The notes under the pieces were generated by a model, which searched no databases, was not told the origin of the DNA, and saw nothing but the letters and a program-made list of their open reading frames with translations. Shown here one piece after another: positions 49,793 to 57,374 of a stretch of DNA of 64,000 bases. The stretch's first letter is position 1. The number at the start of each line of letters is the position of its first letter. The position numbers and the translations under genes were made by a program. The stretch spans positions 566,438 through 630,437 of the forward strand of contig NZ_KB893653.1 in NCBI RefSeq assembly GCF_000374145.1, given 5' to 3'. The stretch comes from Neomegalonema perideroedes DSM 15528 (GTDB lineage: Bacteria; Pseudomonadota; Alphaproteobacteria; Rhodobacterales; Rhodobacteraceae).

Positions 49793-50515
49793 TCACGCTC
49801 CGGGGGTCCGTCCGTAACGCTGGAGATCGGCCCCCTGAGCCCTCAACCAATCTTCGGCCCGCTCATGATCGGGCCGAAGACGCCGCACCAGAGCCCAGAA
49901 GCCGGGGCCATGGTCGAATTCGACGAGATGGGCGCATTCATGCGCCGCCACGTAATCGAGGATCTCCGGCGGCGCCAGAATCAGCCGCCATGAGAAGGAG
50001 AGCCCGCCTTTGGCGGCGCAGCTCCCCCAGCGCGTGCGCGGATCGCGCAGCGTGATCCGGCCCGGCGCGACGCCGAGGGCGCGCGCATGGCGTCCCACGG
50101 CCTCCGCGAGATCCTTGCGCGCCTCGGCCTTCAGCCAATCTCCCAGAACCTCCGCGAAGCCCTCCGGCGGGCCGGGGACGTGCAGCGTCTCCCGCGCCGC
50201 GAGGACCGGGCCTTTGCGCCGGAAGGGATCCAGCCTCAGCAGATGCGGAACGCCCCTGAGCGGGACGAGGCTCCCCGGCGCGAAGGGCGCAGGCCCCGGC
50301 GCGGCGGCGATCCGGGCCTTCAGCCAATCCCGATGCGCTCTGAGGAAGCGCTCCGCTTCGGCGCGGGTGGCGCGGGCGGGCATGGAGAGCCGCGCTTCGC
50401 CTGTGCCGCGCCCGACCCGCAAAATAAAGCGCCCCGCGTGGGAGGGGCGCAGGGCGACGTCGATTCCGTCGATATGGAGGGAGGCGGGGCGGAGGAGGGC
50501 GGGCGGCTGGGTCAT
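49793..50515 (-). CDS. YgjP/SprT-like zinc metallopeptidase (DUF45/M48-type)
   Basis: A 240-residue putative metallopeptidase. The zinc motif YVAAHECAHLVEFDHGPGFWALV near residues 187-209 gives HExxH plus a third histidine. LRDPRTRWGSCAAKGGLSFSWRLILAP upstream is the strongest family marker (TRWGSC-type). The first half contains a beta-rich region, with MPARATRAEAERFLRAHRDWL. Members are widespread and mostly uncharacterised, so the substrate is unknown. It lies upstream of the MFS gene on the opposite strand. Confidence 0.88.
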   Translation of the reverse strand: MTQPPALLRPASLHIDGIDVALRPSHAGRFILRVGRGTGEARLSMPARATRAEAERFLRAHRDWLKARIAAAPGPAPFAPGSLVPLRGVPHLLRLDPFRRKGPVLAARETLHVPGPPEGFAEVLGDWLKAEARKDLAEAVGRHARALGVAPGRITLRDPRTRWGSCAAKGGLSFSWRLILAPPEILDYVAAHECAHLVEFDHGPGFWALVRRLRPDHERAEDWLRAQGADLQRYGRTPGA

Positions 50516-50609
50516 GGCCCGAGCTTACCCCGCCGCTCCTCTGCGGGCGAGAGGGCTTGGAGCGCCTCCGGATCCTGCGGGATCGGTCGAAGGCTCCGGC
50601 CCTTCGTCC

Positions 50610-50635
50610 GGTCGCGTCTTCACGACGCGAAGCCG
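50610..50635 (+). repeat. Dispersed intergenic repeat, copy C
   Basis: In the gap between the metalloprotease gene and phaZ. It matches copy B (18435-18460) at 24 of 26 positions. The core CGCGTC-TTCAC-GACGCG is a perfect hairpin, followed by a second hairpin with arms GAAGCC/GGCTTC ending near 50646. Confidence 0.6.
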
Positions 50636-50658
50636 AGGAGGCTTCGTCGGGGAACGCT

Positions 50659-51894
50659 TCAGAGGCGGCCCTTCTCGCGGATGAAGGCGGCGACCTTCGG
50701 ATAGATGTCGCGCCGCCAGCGGCTGCCGTTGAACTGGCCGTAATGGCCGACCTCGGGATGGGTGTAGGCCAGCTTGAGGTCGTCCGGCAGATTCGCGCAG
50801 AGATCCAGCGCGGCGTGAGTCTGTCCGGCGCCGGTGATGTCGTCCTTGCCGCCCTCGATGGTCATGAAGGCGACGTCCTTGATGGCCTGAGGCCGCACGG
50901 GGCGTCCGCGATGCTTCATCTCGCCTTTGGGCAGAAGATGGCGCTGAAACACCTCGTCGATGGTCTGAAGGTAGAATTCGGCGGTCAGATCCATCACCGC
51001 CAGATATTCGTCGTAGAAGGTGTTGTGCGCCGCCGCCGATTCGCCGTCGCCGCGGATGAGGTTGTCGAACTGCTTGCGATAGGCCGTCGAATGGCGTTCG
51101 GGATTCATCGCGAGGAAGCTCGAAAGCTGCAGGAAGCCCGGATAGACCGGACGCATGAAGCCCGCCCGCGGCCAGGGCACCCAGGCGATCACGTTCTTCT
51201 TGAACCACGAGAGCGGCTTGGAGCCGGCGAGGCGGTTCGGTTCGGTGGGGCTGACGCGAGTGTCGATGGGGCTGCCCATCATCACCAGAGCGGCGGGACG
51301 GAAGGGATTCTCATCCTCGCTCATCAGCGAGGCGGCGATCATCGAAGGCACGCCCGGCTGACAAACGCCCATCAGGGTCACGCCCGGCCCGATGATCTCC
51401 AGAAACTCGCGGAGATAATCGACGTAATCGTCGAGGTCGAAGCGTCCGGCGGCCAGCGGCACGTCGCGGGCGTCGAGCCAATCGGTGATGTAGACGTCAT
51501 GCTCGGTCATGAGCGTCTCGACCGTGCCGCGCAGAAGGGTCGCGTAATGGCCCGACATGGGCGCCACCAGCAGGATCTTCGGATCCTGCGATTCGTCCAC
51601 GCCCGCGCCGGTGCGGCGGAAGCGGATCAGATCGCAGAAGGGCTTATGCGTCACGATCTCCTCGGAGACCTGCGCCTCGACGCCGCGCACGTTCACGGTG
51701 GTGTAGCCGAAGAGAGGCTTGGCGTAGTATTTCGTGGCCGATTCGAAGATCTCCAGCATGGCCGAGGCGGCTTTATGCGGAGGCGAGCTTTGCCAGGGAT
51801 TGCGCGGATCGTTCAGCAGGGTCCGTCCGTAGCGGGCGGCCTGACGCCAAGGCGCGATGGCGGTCTGGGCGAGTTCATACGCATGATAAAGCAT
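50659..51894 (-). CDS. phaZ: Intracellular polyhydroxybutyrate depolymerase
   Basis: A 411-residue cytoplasmic PHB depolymerase of the Cupriavidus PhaZ1 type. Instead of the usual lipase Ser box it has LMGVCQPGVPSM with a catalytic Cys near residue 177, a hallmark of this family. The N-terminal MLYHAYELAQTAIAPWRQAARYG and the C-terminal HPEVGHYGQFNGSRWRRDIYPKVAAFI (catalytic His) are characteristic. It breaks down stored polymer to 3-hydroxybutyrate oligomers, complementing phaC. AAGG lies at suitable spacing from the ATG. It is divergent from the FYDLN-acid gene across an AT-rich promoter region. Confidence 0.96.
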   Translation of the reverse strand: MLYHAYELAQTAIAPWRQAARYGRTLLNDPRNPWQSSPPHKAASAMLEIFESATKYYAKPLFGYTTVNVRGVEAQVSEEIVTHKPFCDLIRFRRTGAGVDESQDPKILLVAPMSGHYATLLRGTVETLMTEHDVYITDWLDARDVPLAAGRFDLDDYVDYLREFLEIIGPGVTLMGVCQPGVPSMIAASLMSEDENPFRPAALVMMGSPIDTRVSPTEPNRLAGSKPLSWFKKNVIAWVPWPRAGFMRPVYPGFLQLSSFLAMNPERHSTAYRKQFDNLIRGDGESAAAHNTFYDEYLAVMDLTAEFYLQTIDEVFQRHLLPKGEMKHRGRPVRPQAIKDVAFMTIEGGKDDITGAGQTHAALDLCANLPDDLKLAYTHPEVGHYGQFNGSRWRRDIYPKVAAFIREKGRL

Positions 51895-52244
51895 TCGATT
51901 CGGCCTTCTCTCGCGGGGCGCGGCCTGAGGCGGCGGCGGCTGGATTTCGTCTCAGGACGGCGGGTCTCGGCGAATTTACAAAACTTTTCCGGAAATGACA
52001 TATAATTATATTGCGCCGCAAACAATCCAACGGAAGGCGGGCTCCCCTTTCGCGCGCCGCGCTCCGGAGGCGGACGGGCCCTCCGCGCCTGATCCGCCGC
52101 GCCGCCCGAGCTCCCGGAGCCTCCGGCGGGCGCGCATCAGGCTTTGACAGCGCGGGCGGGATATGGCAAGCGACCGCGATTCCGATGGGGCCGACCTTGC
52201 GTCGGCCTCGACCGCTCAATTTTTGCAAACGAGGCGCCGAAAGC
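51895..52244. promoter_or_regulatory. Divergent promoter region between phaZ and the FYDLN-acid gene
   Basis: 350 bases. The perfect palindrome ATATAATTATAT (52000-52011) contains TATAAT on both strands (52001-52006 plus, 52005-52010 minus), so it could supply overlapping -10 boxes. TTTACA (51975-51980) is a possible plus-strand -35 with a long spacer. Downstream, 52020-52240 is GC-rich leader with no called gene. Confidence 0.45.
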
Positions 52245-52604
52245 ATGGCGAAACCGGAATGGGGCGTCAAAAGGCTCTGCACGAGCTGCGCCGCACGATT
52301 CTACGATCTGGGCCGCTCGCCCGCCGTCTGCCCCAATTGCGGCGCGACGCTGGACGTGGCCGCCGCTCTGCGGCCGCGCAAGCCCGTCAAGGCCGTGGTC
52401 GAGGATAAGTCCAAGATCCGCGACGAAGACGATCTGGAGGTCGCGGTCTTCGACGACGACGAAGAGGACGGCGTGCTCGACATCGACGAGGACGAGGACG
52501 ACGCCGACGCCCCCGTGGTGCCGCGCGGCGAATCCAAGAAAGGCGGCGTGGACGACGAGGAGATGGAGGGCTTCCAGGTCATCGACCCGGACGCCGACCA
52601 CTAA
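52245..52604 (+). CDS. FYDLN-acid (TIGR02300) family zinc-ribbon protein
   Basis: A 119-residue protein of the alphaproteobacterial FYDLN-acid family. The N-terminal MAKPEWGVKRLCTSCAARFYDLGRSPAVCPNCGATLD contains the FYDL motif and two CxxC pairs of a zinc ribbon. The rest is highly acidic (DDDEEDGVLDIDEDEDDADAP), ending VIDPDADH. The family is conserved but its function is unknown. GAGG lies 10 bases before the ATG. A hairpin follows the stop, then tRNA-Ala. Confidence 0.9.
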   Translation: MAKPEWGVKRLCTSCAARFYDLGRSPAVCPNCGATLDVAAALRPRKPVKAVVEDKSKIRDEDDLEVAVFDDDEEDGVLDIDEDEDDADAPVVPRGESKKGGVDDEEMEGFQVIDPDADH

Positions 52605-52605
52605 G

Positions 52606-52627
52606 CCCCGCCTGAAAAAGGGCGGGG
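52606..52627 (+). terminator. Hairpin after the FYDLN-acid gene
   Basis: The arms CCCCGCC (52606-52612) and GGCGGGG (52621-52627) enclose TGAAAAAG right after the stop. It lacks a T run, so it is a weak or factor-assisted terminator. Confidence 0.5.
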
Positions 52628-52775
52628 AGAGAGGATTTCCGGCGCGGCGTGATTTTTCGCTTGCCTTCCCCTCGATCCCCCCCTATAGCTCCGGCCCACG
52701 CAGCCGGGGCCGCTTCGAAAGAAACGGCGAAGGGCGATGCGGCCGAAATTCAGACCCTCAAGGGTCGCGAGGTTC

Positions 52776-52851
<76 letters not shown>

Positions 52852-52856
52852 GTCTC

Positions 52857-52890
52857 AAAAGCCGCGCGTCGGGATCGACGCGCGGCTTTT
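52857..52890 (+). terminator. Strong terminator downstream of tRNA-Ala
   Basis: Perfect 14-base arms (52857-52870 and 52877-52890, core GCCGCGCGTC/GACGCGCGGC) enclose a 6-base loop. The stem ends in a T-rich tract. Confidence 0.92.
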
Positions 52891-52913
52891 TCTTTTCCCC
52901 GAGACCGCGCTTC

Positions 52914-52943
52914 AAAAAACGACGCGCCCCTTTGGGGGGCGCG
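52914..52943 (-). terminator. Terminator of the cpaA gene
   Basis: The arms CGCGCCCC (52923-52930) and GGGGCGCG (52936-52943) pair around a short loop. On the minus strand they are followed by a run of T (A run at 52914-52919 on the plus strand). Confidence 0.8.
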
Positions 52944-52988
52944 CGCGGCTCTTTTCCGAAGAATCGGGCGGACGAATCGGGCGAAGCT

Positions 52989-53510
52989 TCAGGTCAGTCC
53001 CGCCAGCGCCTTGAAAAGCTCCGATTGCGGAAAGGCCAGCAGAGCCCCCAGAGCGATGGCCGCGCCGTAAGGGGCGTGAGGCTTGTCCGTAGCCGCCAGA
53101 CGGCGCAGCGAAGGCGAGGCCAGCGTGAGGATCGGCCAGGTCCGCGCCATGCGCCGCACGGCCAGCACCAGCAGGCTGAGCAGGGCCCCCAGAAGAGAGA
53201 TGTAGACGGCCGCCGGGATCGAAGCCGAAGAGCCGATCCACAGCAAAGCCGCGGGCAGGAATTTGCCGTCCGCCGCGCCCCAGAGGCCCAGCGCGAATAA
53301 GGCGAAGCCGAAGACCAGCGCGATCAGGGCGGTCAGAAGATGGCCGCTCAGCTCCGCCCAGCCGAGGCCGCTGAAGGCGAAGGCGACGAAGAAGGCGCCG
53401 ATCAGCCCCACCGAAAAGCGGTTGGGAATCAGATAGCGCGCCAGATCCGAGCCCGCGCCGAGCAGGAGAAACAGCGGAAAAGGCGTCGCGGCGAGAAGGG
53501 TGAGCGACAT
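52989..53510 (-). CDS. cpaA: Prepilin peptidase CpaA/TadV
   Basis: An inner-membrane aspartic peptidase (A24 family) of 173 residues that cleaves Flp-type prepilins. It has about six hydrophobic segments. The two catalytic aspartates are likely in GAGSDLARYLIPNR (Asp22) and GLWGAADGKFLPAALLW (GxGD-like, reading GAADGK, near residue 79). The 53643 gene encodes its probable substrate, Flp pilin. Other Tad genes (rcpA, tadA-C) are not in this window. The AGGCCTGCATGTCG context gives a weak ribosome site. Confidence 0.85.
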   Translation of the reverse strand: MSLTLLAATPFPLFLLLGAGSDLARYLIPNRFSVGLIGAFFVAFAFSGLGWAELSGHLLTALIALVFGFALFALGLWGAADGKFLPAALLWIGSSASIPAAVYISLLGALLSLLVLAVRRMARTWPILTLASPSLRRLAATDKPHAPYGAAIALGALLAFPQSELFKALAGLT

Positions 53511-53642
53511 GCAGGCCTCCGGAACGCTTGTGAAAGAGGGGGAAAAAGAGAAGCGCCGCGCCGTCCTGCGGGGACGGGCGGCGCTCTGAACCTCTTCGGA
53601 GCCGGAGGGCGGCGAAGGCCGCCCCCCTGGCCGAGAAGGGGA

Positions 53643-53825
53643 TTAGGTGATGCTGTCGGCGTTGGTCAGCTCGGTCGCGATGAAGTTGAACTTCGTGTCG
53701 AGGCTGCCGCCGAGGGCGCTGACCGCGCCGATGATCGCGACGCTGATCAGAGCGGCGATGAGGCCGTACTCGATCGCCGTGGCGCCGTCTTCTTCTTTCA
53801 CGAAACGGGAGAACATGGTGCGCAT
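53643..53825 (-). CDS. Flp family type IVb pilin
   Basis: A 60-residue prepilin. The leader RFVKEEDG precedes the cleavage site, and the mature protein starts ATAIEYGLIAALISVAII with the conserved Glu and Tyr of Flp pilins. AGGAG sits 6 bases before the ATG. A TTG two codons earlier is less likely. It is cleaved by CpaA, encoded 132 bases downstream. The upstream 264 bases are AT-rich and contain a CtrA-type half site (53916-53923), matching known CtrA control of flp/pilA in Caulobacter. The other Tad machinery genes must lie elsewhere. Confidence 0.9.
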   Translation of the reverse strand: MRTMFSRFVKEEDGATAIEYGLIAALISVAIIGAVSALGGSLDTKFNFIATELTNADSIT

Positions 53826-53915
53826 CTTCAACTCCTAGATTTTAAGACCCGTCAGCGTTCTTGCGTCTGACAAGAATGAAATTAGCGCCCATGAATTAAG
53901 AGACTGTAATGTGCG

Positions 53916-53923
53916 ATGGTTAA
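53916..53923 (-). promoter_or_regulatory. CtrA-type half site upstream of the Flp pilin gene
   Basis: On the minus strand the sequence is TTAACCAT, an exact CtrA 8-mer, about 91 bases before the pilin ATG. A nearby TTAA-N7-TAAT (53896-53910) is a degenerate full-site match. Binding is inferred from the motif only. Confidence 0.45.
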
Positions 53924-54095
53924 CGCCAAATACTTACAGTGTAACCTTCGGTTTTTATAGTAAATTCTCAAGTAACTCTTGACGTTTCAGCGCGAGTTCT
54001 ATGTATCGATACTTTCGCATTGAGCGAGTATTCTCGTAAGTCCTTGTTTTATATAGGGGAGATCCGGCGCGAATCTCCGCCGCGCCGGGGAGGAA

Positions 54096-54335
54096 TCAGC
54101 CGCGCGAATCCATGATCAGCTTGTAGAGGATGAGCAAAAGCGCCGCGCCGACCAAAGCGCCCAGCAGAGCGAAGGCGACGGGCAAAATCACCTTGAGCGC
54201 CAGACCGCCGAGGAAGCCGCCCAGACCGCCTAAGACGGCGGCGATGACGGGATCCGCGTTGAAAACGCGGTTCTGAGCCGCGAACCAGCCGATGGCGGCG
54301 CCAAGCGCGACGCCGAGAATCACGATGAAGGACAT
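54096..54335 (-). CDS. Small glycine-rich membrane protein
   Basis: A 79-residue integral membrane protein with three hydrophobic stretches: FIVILGVALGAAIGWFAA, VIAAVLGGLGGFLGGLAL and ILPVAFALLGALVGAALLLIL. Glycine zippers like those in GlsB/YeaQ-type proteins are apparent. It ends with KLIMDSRG. The start at 54335 is supported by GGAG at suitable spacing; a longer frame to 54602 is low-complexity leader. No function is assigned. The gene is divergent from the periplasmic protein at 54709. Confidence 0.7.
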   Translation of the reverse strand: MSFIVILGVALGAAIGWFAAQNRVFNADPVIAAVLGGLGGFLGGLALKVILPVAFALLGALVGAALLLILYKLIMDSRG

Positions 54336-54708
54336 AAGAGAGCTCCTTGGGGGGGCGGGAGCCTCCATATAACCCATTCTCGGCGCCGACGCAGCGGGCG
54401 CGCTCGGATCAGGCGCGGCTCTCCGGCTCGAAGGCCCCATCAAACCAGATCTCCAAACCAGATCTCCGATTCGCCGGAGCGCCTCCGCCGAGCCCGGTCG
54501 GCCGGAGATTCGGCGCTTGGTCGCGAAACGGCGGTCTAAGCTCTCGTAGGGGGGCGAGGAGGGATTCCGATTTATACTCGCATTGCGTGATTTTATTTTC
54601 ATTTTAAACCTTAAGGTTTGTGTTTTCTGGATTGCGATCCTTGTAAAACGCCACTTATGGTTTATGAAACTGAAAAAGCACGCTATGATTGTGAATCAGG
54701 AGGGCGGG
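54336..54708. other. Divergent region with a palindrome and a short tandem repeat
   Basis: 373 bases. AACCAGATCTCC is repeated in tandem near 54440-54465. The perfect 14-base palindrome AAACCTTAAGGTTT lies at 54606-54619, 90 bases before the next start. The segment 54570-54690 is AT-rich and suits a promoter. No gene is supported here. Confidence 0.5.
54606..54619 (+). promoter_or_regulatory. Perfect palindrome, candidate operator
   Basis: AAACCTTAAGGTTT is fully self-complementary and lies in an AT-rich promoter-like region upstream of the periplasmic protein gene. A dimeric regulator could bind it; none is identified. Confidence 0.35.
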
Positions 54709-55152
54709 ATGTCTAGGGTCCGGCGTATGGTTGTCATCTTGAGCGCGGTCCTGTCGGCCTCCGGGGCCTTCGGCCAGCCTGCGCGAAGCGCGCCGCAAGA
54801 AGTCGGCCCGCGGCTGGACATGGTGGCCGCCCAATTGGCGGGCGGCGGCTATCGCGAGCTGCCGCCGAGGAAGGGCGGCGCGCTGGATCATCGGAGGAGC
54901 GAGCGCCTCAACCTGAATCTGGAGGCGGGGCGCCGTTATGCGGTCGCCGTGGTCTGCGACGCCTTTTGTCGCGACGTCGATCTGGAGATCTTCGACCAGA
55001 CCAACAATCGGCTCGCCGCCGACATGCAGGCGGGCCCCGCCGCCGTGGTGGAGTTCCGGCCGCGCTGGAGCGGGCCGGTCTCGGTGCGGGTGCGGCTTTA
55101 TGATTGTCAGGCGTCGGTCTGCGCCTATGGGCTCGGCGCCTTCGTGCGCTGA
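54709..55152 (+). CDS. Periplasmic PPC-like beta-sandwich protein of unknown function
   Basis: A 147-residue protein with a signal peptide (VVILSAVLSASGAFGQ). The mature part resembles a bacterial pre-peptidase C-terminal-type beta-sandwich: LNLEAGRRYAVAVVCDAFCRDVDLEIFDQTNNRLAADMQAGPAAVVEFRP, then GPVSVRVRLYDCQASVCAYGLG. Two cysteine pairs (CDAFC, CQASVC) suggest disulfides. The start at 54709 has AGGAGG just upstream; a longer frame from 54583 does not. It is encoded opposite ctrA, but any link is unproven. Confidence 0.7.
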   Translation: MSRVRRMVVILSAVLSASGAFGQPARSAPQEVGPRLDMVAAQLAGGGYRELPPRKGGALDHRRSERLNLNLEAGRRYAVAVVCDAFCRDVDLEIFDQTNNRLAADMQAGPAAVVEFRPRWSGPVSVRVRLYDCQASVCAYGLGAFVR

Positions 55153-55196
55153 GGCGCCTCGGAGGCAAGCGGGCGCCGGGCGAAGCCGGGCGCGGC

Positions 55197-55234
55197 GCCG
55201 AAAACACGGCCGAAAAACACGGCCGAAAAACACG
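55197..55234 (+). repeat. Three-copy 13-bp tandem repeat
   Basis: The unit GCCGAAAAACACG is repeated three times (first copy one base shorter) immediately before the ctrA terminator. Confidence 0.65.
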
Positions 55235-55235
55235 A

Positions 55236-55264
55236 AAGCCTCGCGGCTCAGGGCCGCGAGGCTT
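55236..55264 (-). terminator. Terminator-like hairpin downstream of ctrA
   Basis: Perfect 12-base arms AAGCCTCGCGGC (55236-55247) and GCCGCGAGGCTT (55253-55264) enclose TCAGG. On the minus strand the stem is followed by TTTCGTGTTTTTC. It could also act on the convergent plus-strand gene. Confidence 0.7.
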
Positions 55265-55305
55265 CGCGCAACACGCCAGGGGGGCGGCGAGCTGTCTCTG
55301 GAATC

Positions 55306-56031
55306 TCAGGCGCTGGCGCTGGCGGCGGAGCTGGCCGGGGGCGGAGCGGGGGCCTTCTCGTCCTCGGGGTCGCGCAGCACATAGCCGCGGCCCCAGACGG
55401 TTTCGATGTAGTTCTCGCCTTCGGTGGCGGTGGAGAGCTTCTTGCGCAATTTGCAGATGAAGACGTCGATGATCTTCAGCTCGGGCTCGTCCATGCCGCC
55501 GTAAAGATGGTTCAGGAACATCTCTTTGGTGAGCGTGGTGCCTTTGCGCAGGCTCAGCAGCTCGAGCATCTGATATTCCTTGCCGGTCAGATGCACGCGC
55601 GAGCCGTCCACCTCGACCGTCTTGGCGTCGAGGTTCACTTTGATCTTGCCGGTCGCGATCACCGACTGGCTATGCCCCTTCGAGCGGCGCACGATGGCGT
55701 GGATGCGCGCGATCAGCTCGTCTTTGTTGAAGGGCTTGGTCATATAGTCGTCGGCGCCGAAGCCTTTGACCTTGTTCTCGGTGCCCGAGAAGCCTGAGAG
55801 GATCAGAATCGGCGTCGCGACCTTGGCCACCCGAAGCTGACGCAGAACCTCATAGCCGTTCATGTCCGGCAGACCGAGATCCAGCAGAATCAGGTCATAG
55901 TCGTAGAGTTTGCCGAGATCGACTCCCTCTTCGCCCATGTCGGTGGCGTAGACGTTGAAGCCCTCCTGCTTCAGCATCAATTCGATGCTGCGCGCCATGG
56001 CGCTATCGTCTTCGATGAGGAGAATGCGCAT
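55306..56031 (-). CDS. ctrA: Cell-cycle response regulator CtrA
   Basis: An OmpR-type response regulator of 241 residues, master regulator of cell cycle, flagella or gene transfer agent genes in alphaproteobacteria. The receiver domain contains EDD at 7-9, phospho-acceptor Asp51 in [11 protein letters not shown], and Lys in [10 protein letters not shown]. The DNA-binding domain includes [67 protein letters not shown] and [19 protein letters not shown] ending. A poly-Ala/Pro tail ([15 protein letters not shown]) replaces the short C-terminus of the Caulobacter protein. GANTC sites (56051-56055, 56288-56292) lie upstream. sciP is two genes away on the same strand. Confidence 0.97.
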   Translation of the reverse strand: MRILLIEDDSAMARSIELMLKQEGFNVYATDMGEEGVDLGKLYDYDLILLDLGLPDMNGYEVLRQLRVAKVATPILILSGFSGTENKVKGFGADDYMTKPFNKDELIARIHAIVRRSKGHSQSVIATGKIKVNLDAKTVEVDGSRVHLTGKEYQMLELLSLRKGTTLTKEMFLNHLYGGMDEPELKIIDVFICKLRKKLSTATEGENYIETVWGRGYVLRDPEDEKAPAPPPASSAASASA

Positions 56032-56418
56032 GTCGAAGTTCCTCGGCGTCGAGTCTCGTTAAGCTTTATCTTTGGACAAGCTAACGCGAAAAGGTAAAGA
56101 AACCCTGATTGCGCATCGCCGCCCCAGCGGTAAGGAAGGTAAACGGAAACACTGATCTTTGCCTATCCCCTAGAAGGTCAGGACGGAGAAATCACGACGA
56201 ATGCGGTATTTTACGCATTAGGAAATATACCGTTAAGACTAACCTATCTCGCATGCTCCGAAATAACACGACTGAATTTCAAGCTTCGACTCCTGAAATC
56301 CGCCGCTCCGCGCGCCTGAAAGCGTTGTCCGATCCCTGGCGACCGGGCGGAGGCCCTCTTCTCTCCCGGGGTCGCGTCCGCACGCGGCGACGCCGTTTCG
56401 GCCGCGCTGAACGACGCC
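56032..56418. promoter_or_regulatory. ctrA upstream region
   Basis: 387 bases of mixed composition. It contains two GANTC (CcrM-type) sites at 56051-56055 and 56288-56292, and short TTAA-type elements near 56059 and 56232, but no exact TTAA-N7-TTAA site. A weak copy of the dispersed repeat (56370-56395, 21 of 26 bases with copy C) lies at the far end, next to the FlhF-like gene's stop. Confidence 0.45.
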
Positions 56419-57267
56419 TTAAAGCCGCCCCGACAACATCCGCCGCGCCAGAGCCAAAGCGCTCGCGTTCTCGCAGAACTCCGCCGATTCCGGATCGGCG
56501 AAGCCCGCCAAAGCGAAGCCGCCCGCCGTCGCGCTGACCGGCCCGCCCAAAGAGGCGCCTTCCGGCACGCAGACGATCAGACGCCGCGCGCCCGTCCGCG
56601 CGAAGGCCGGAGCCCCCGAAAGGCCGGGGCCGGTCTCGCCGTCGGCCAGGCCGACGGCCTCGACGCCGCGGGCCTCGGCGAATTTGCGGATCGCCTCGGC
56701 GTCGGCGCCGGGGCGGGCTCCCAGCGGAGGCGGCAAAATCCAGGCGCAGCCGCCTTTCGCGCGGCCGCCCAGAGCCTCGCCCGCCGCCGCCAGATCGCGC
56801 ACCGTCGTGAAGAAGGCGCCCGAGGCCTGAGCCGCCGCCGCGAGCTTCTCCTGCTCCGGCGAATCGCCCACGAGGATCACGCAGCCCGGCGCGCCCAGAC
56901 GCGCCGCCCGCTCGGCCATCCAGCCGATCAGAGGCGCCGCCGGAGTCGGCGCGAGGCGCGGCAGAATCAAGGGGCGCTGAGGACGCGGATGCATCGGCTC
57001 GAAGCGCAGCGCGCAGGCGAGGCCGTCGGCGAGGGCCATTTCAAAAGGCGTGGTCGGCGCGCGCTCCAGAGCGGCTTCGAGGATGCGCTGGCTGAACTCC
57101 GGCGAAAAGCCGTGGGATTCGAGTATCGGCGCAAGCCGGCGCCGATGCGCCTCGCGCACCACGCCGCGGGCGAAGCCGCGCGGAGGCAGAAAGCGCGGCG
57201 GCGCGGGCGGCGGAACGGCGGCGGCGCTGGAGCCGAAGGAGAAGGGGAAAGCGGCCAAGGCGGGCAT
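56419..57267 (-). CDS. Degenerate FlhF/SRP54-type GTPase-like protein lacking the P-loop
   Basis: A 282-residue protein I do not recognise by name. Its order of segments resembles the NG domain of FlhF. A helical N-domain (RRLAPILESHGFSPEFSQRILEAAL, MALADGLACAL) leads into ILPRLAPTPAAPLIGWMAERAARLG. There the GPTGxGKT loop would be APTPAAPL, with the glycines and lysine lost. ILVGDSPEQEKLAAAAQASGAFF, WILPPPLGARPGADAEAI, FARTGARRLIVCVPEGASLGG and FADPESAEFCENASALALARRML follow as counterparts of later motifs. GTPase activity should be absent. It lies between ctrA and sciP. This assignment is inference, not a confirmed match. Confidence 0.55.
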   Translation of the reverse strand: MPALAAFPFSFGSSAAAVPPPAPPRFLPPRGFARGVVREAHRRRLAPILESHGFSPEFSQRILEAALERAPTTPFEMALADGLACALRFEPMHPRPQRPLILPRLAPTPAAPLIGWMAERAARLGAPGCVILVGDSPEQEKLAAAAQASGAFFTTVRDLAAAGEALGGRAKGGCAWILPPPLGARPGADAEAIRKFAEARGVEAVGLADGETGPGLSGAPAFARTGARRLIVCVPEGASLGGPVSATAGGFALAGFADPESAEFCENASALALARRMLSGRL

Positions 57268-57374
57268 CCTTGATGGGGCGACGTCCGAGCTTTAGGCTCC
57301 GCCGGTGTATTTTCTCTGAAGCCGAAACGCCATGCGCGGGATTTCGGCTGGATTTAAGAGCGCTTAGGGAGAGG

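Noticed and set aside
49793..50515. Assignment of the metalloprotease as true SprT.
   Set aside because: The TRWGSC and HECAH motifs fit the YgjP/DUF45 group better, and no DNA-repair context is present.
56203..56245. CtrA autoregulatory site TTAA-N7-TTAA upstream of ctrA.
   Set aside because: The TTAA elements present do not have the required 7-base spacing, so only GANTC sites are reported.
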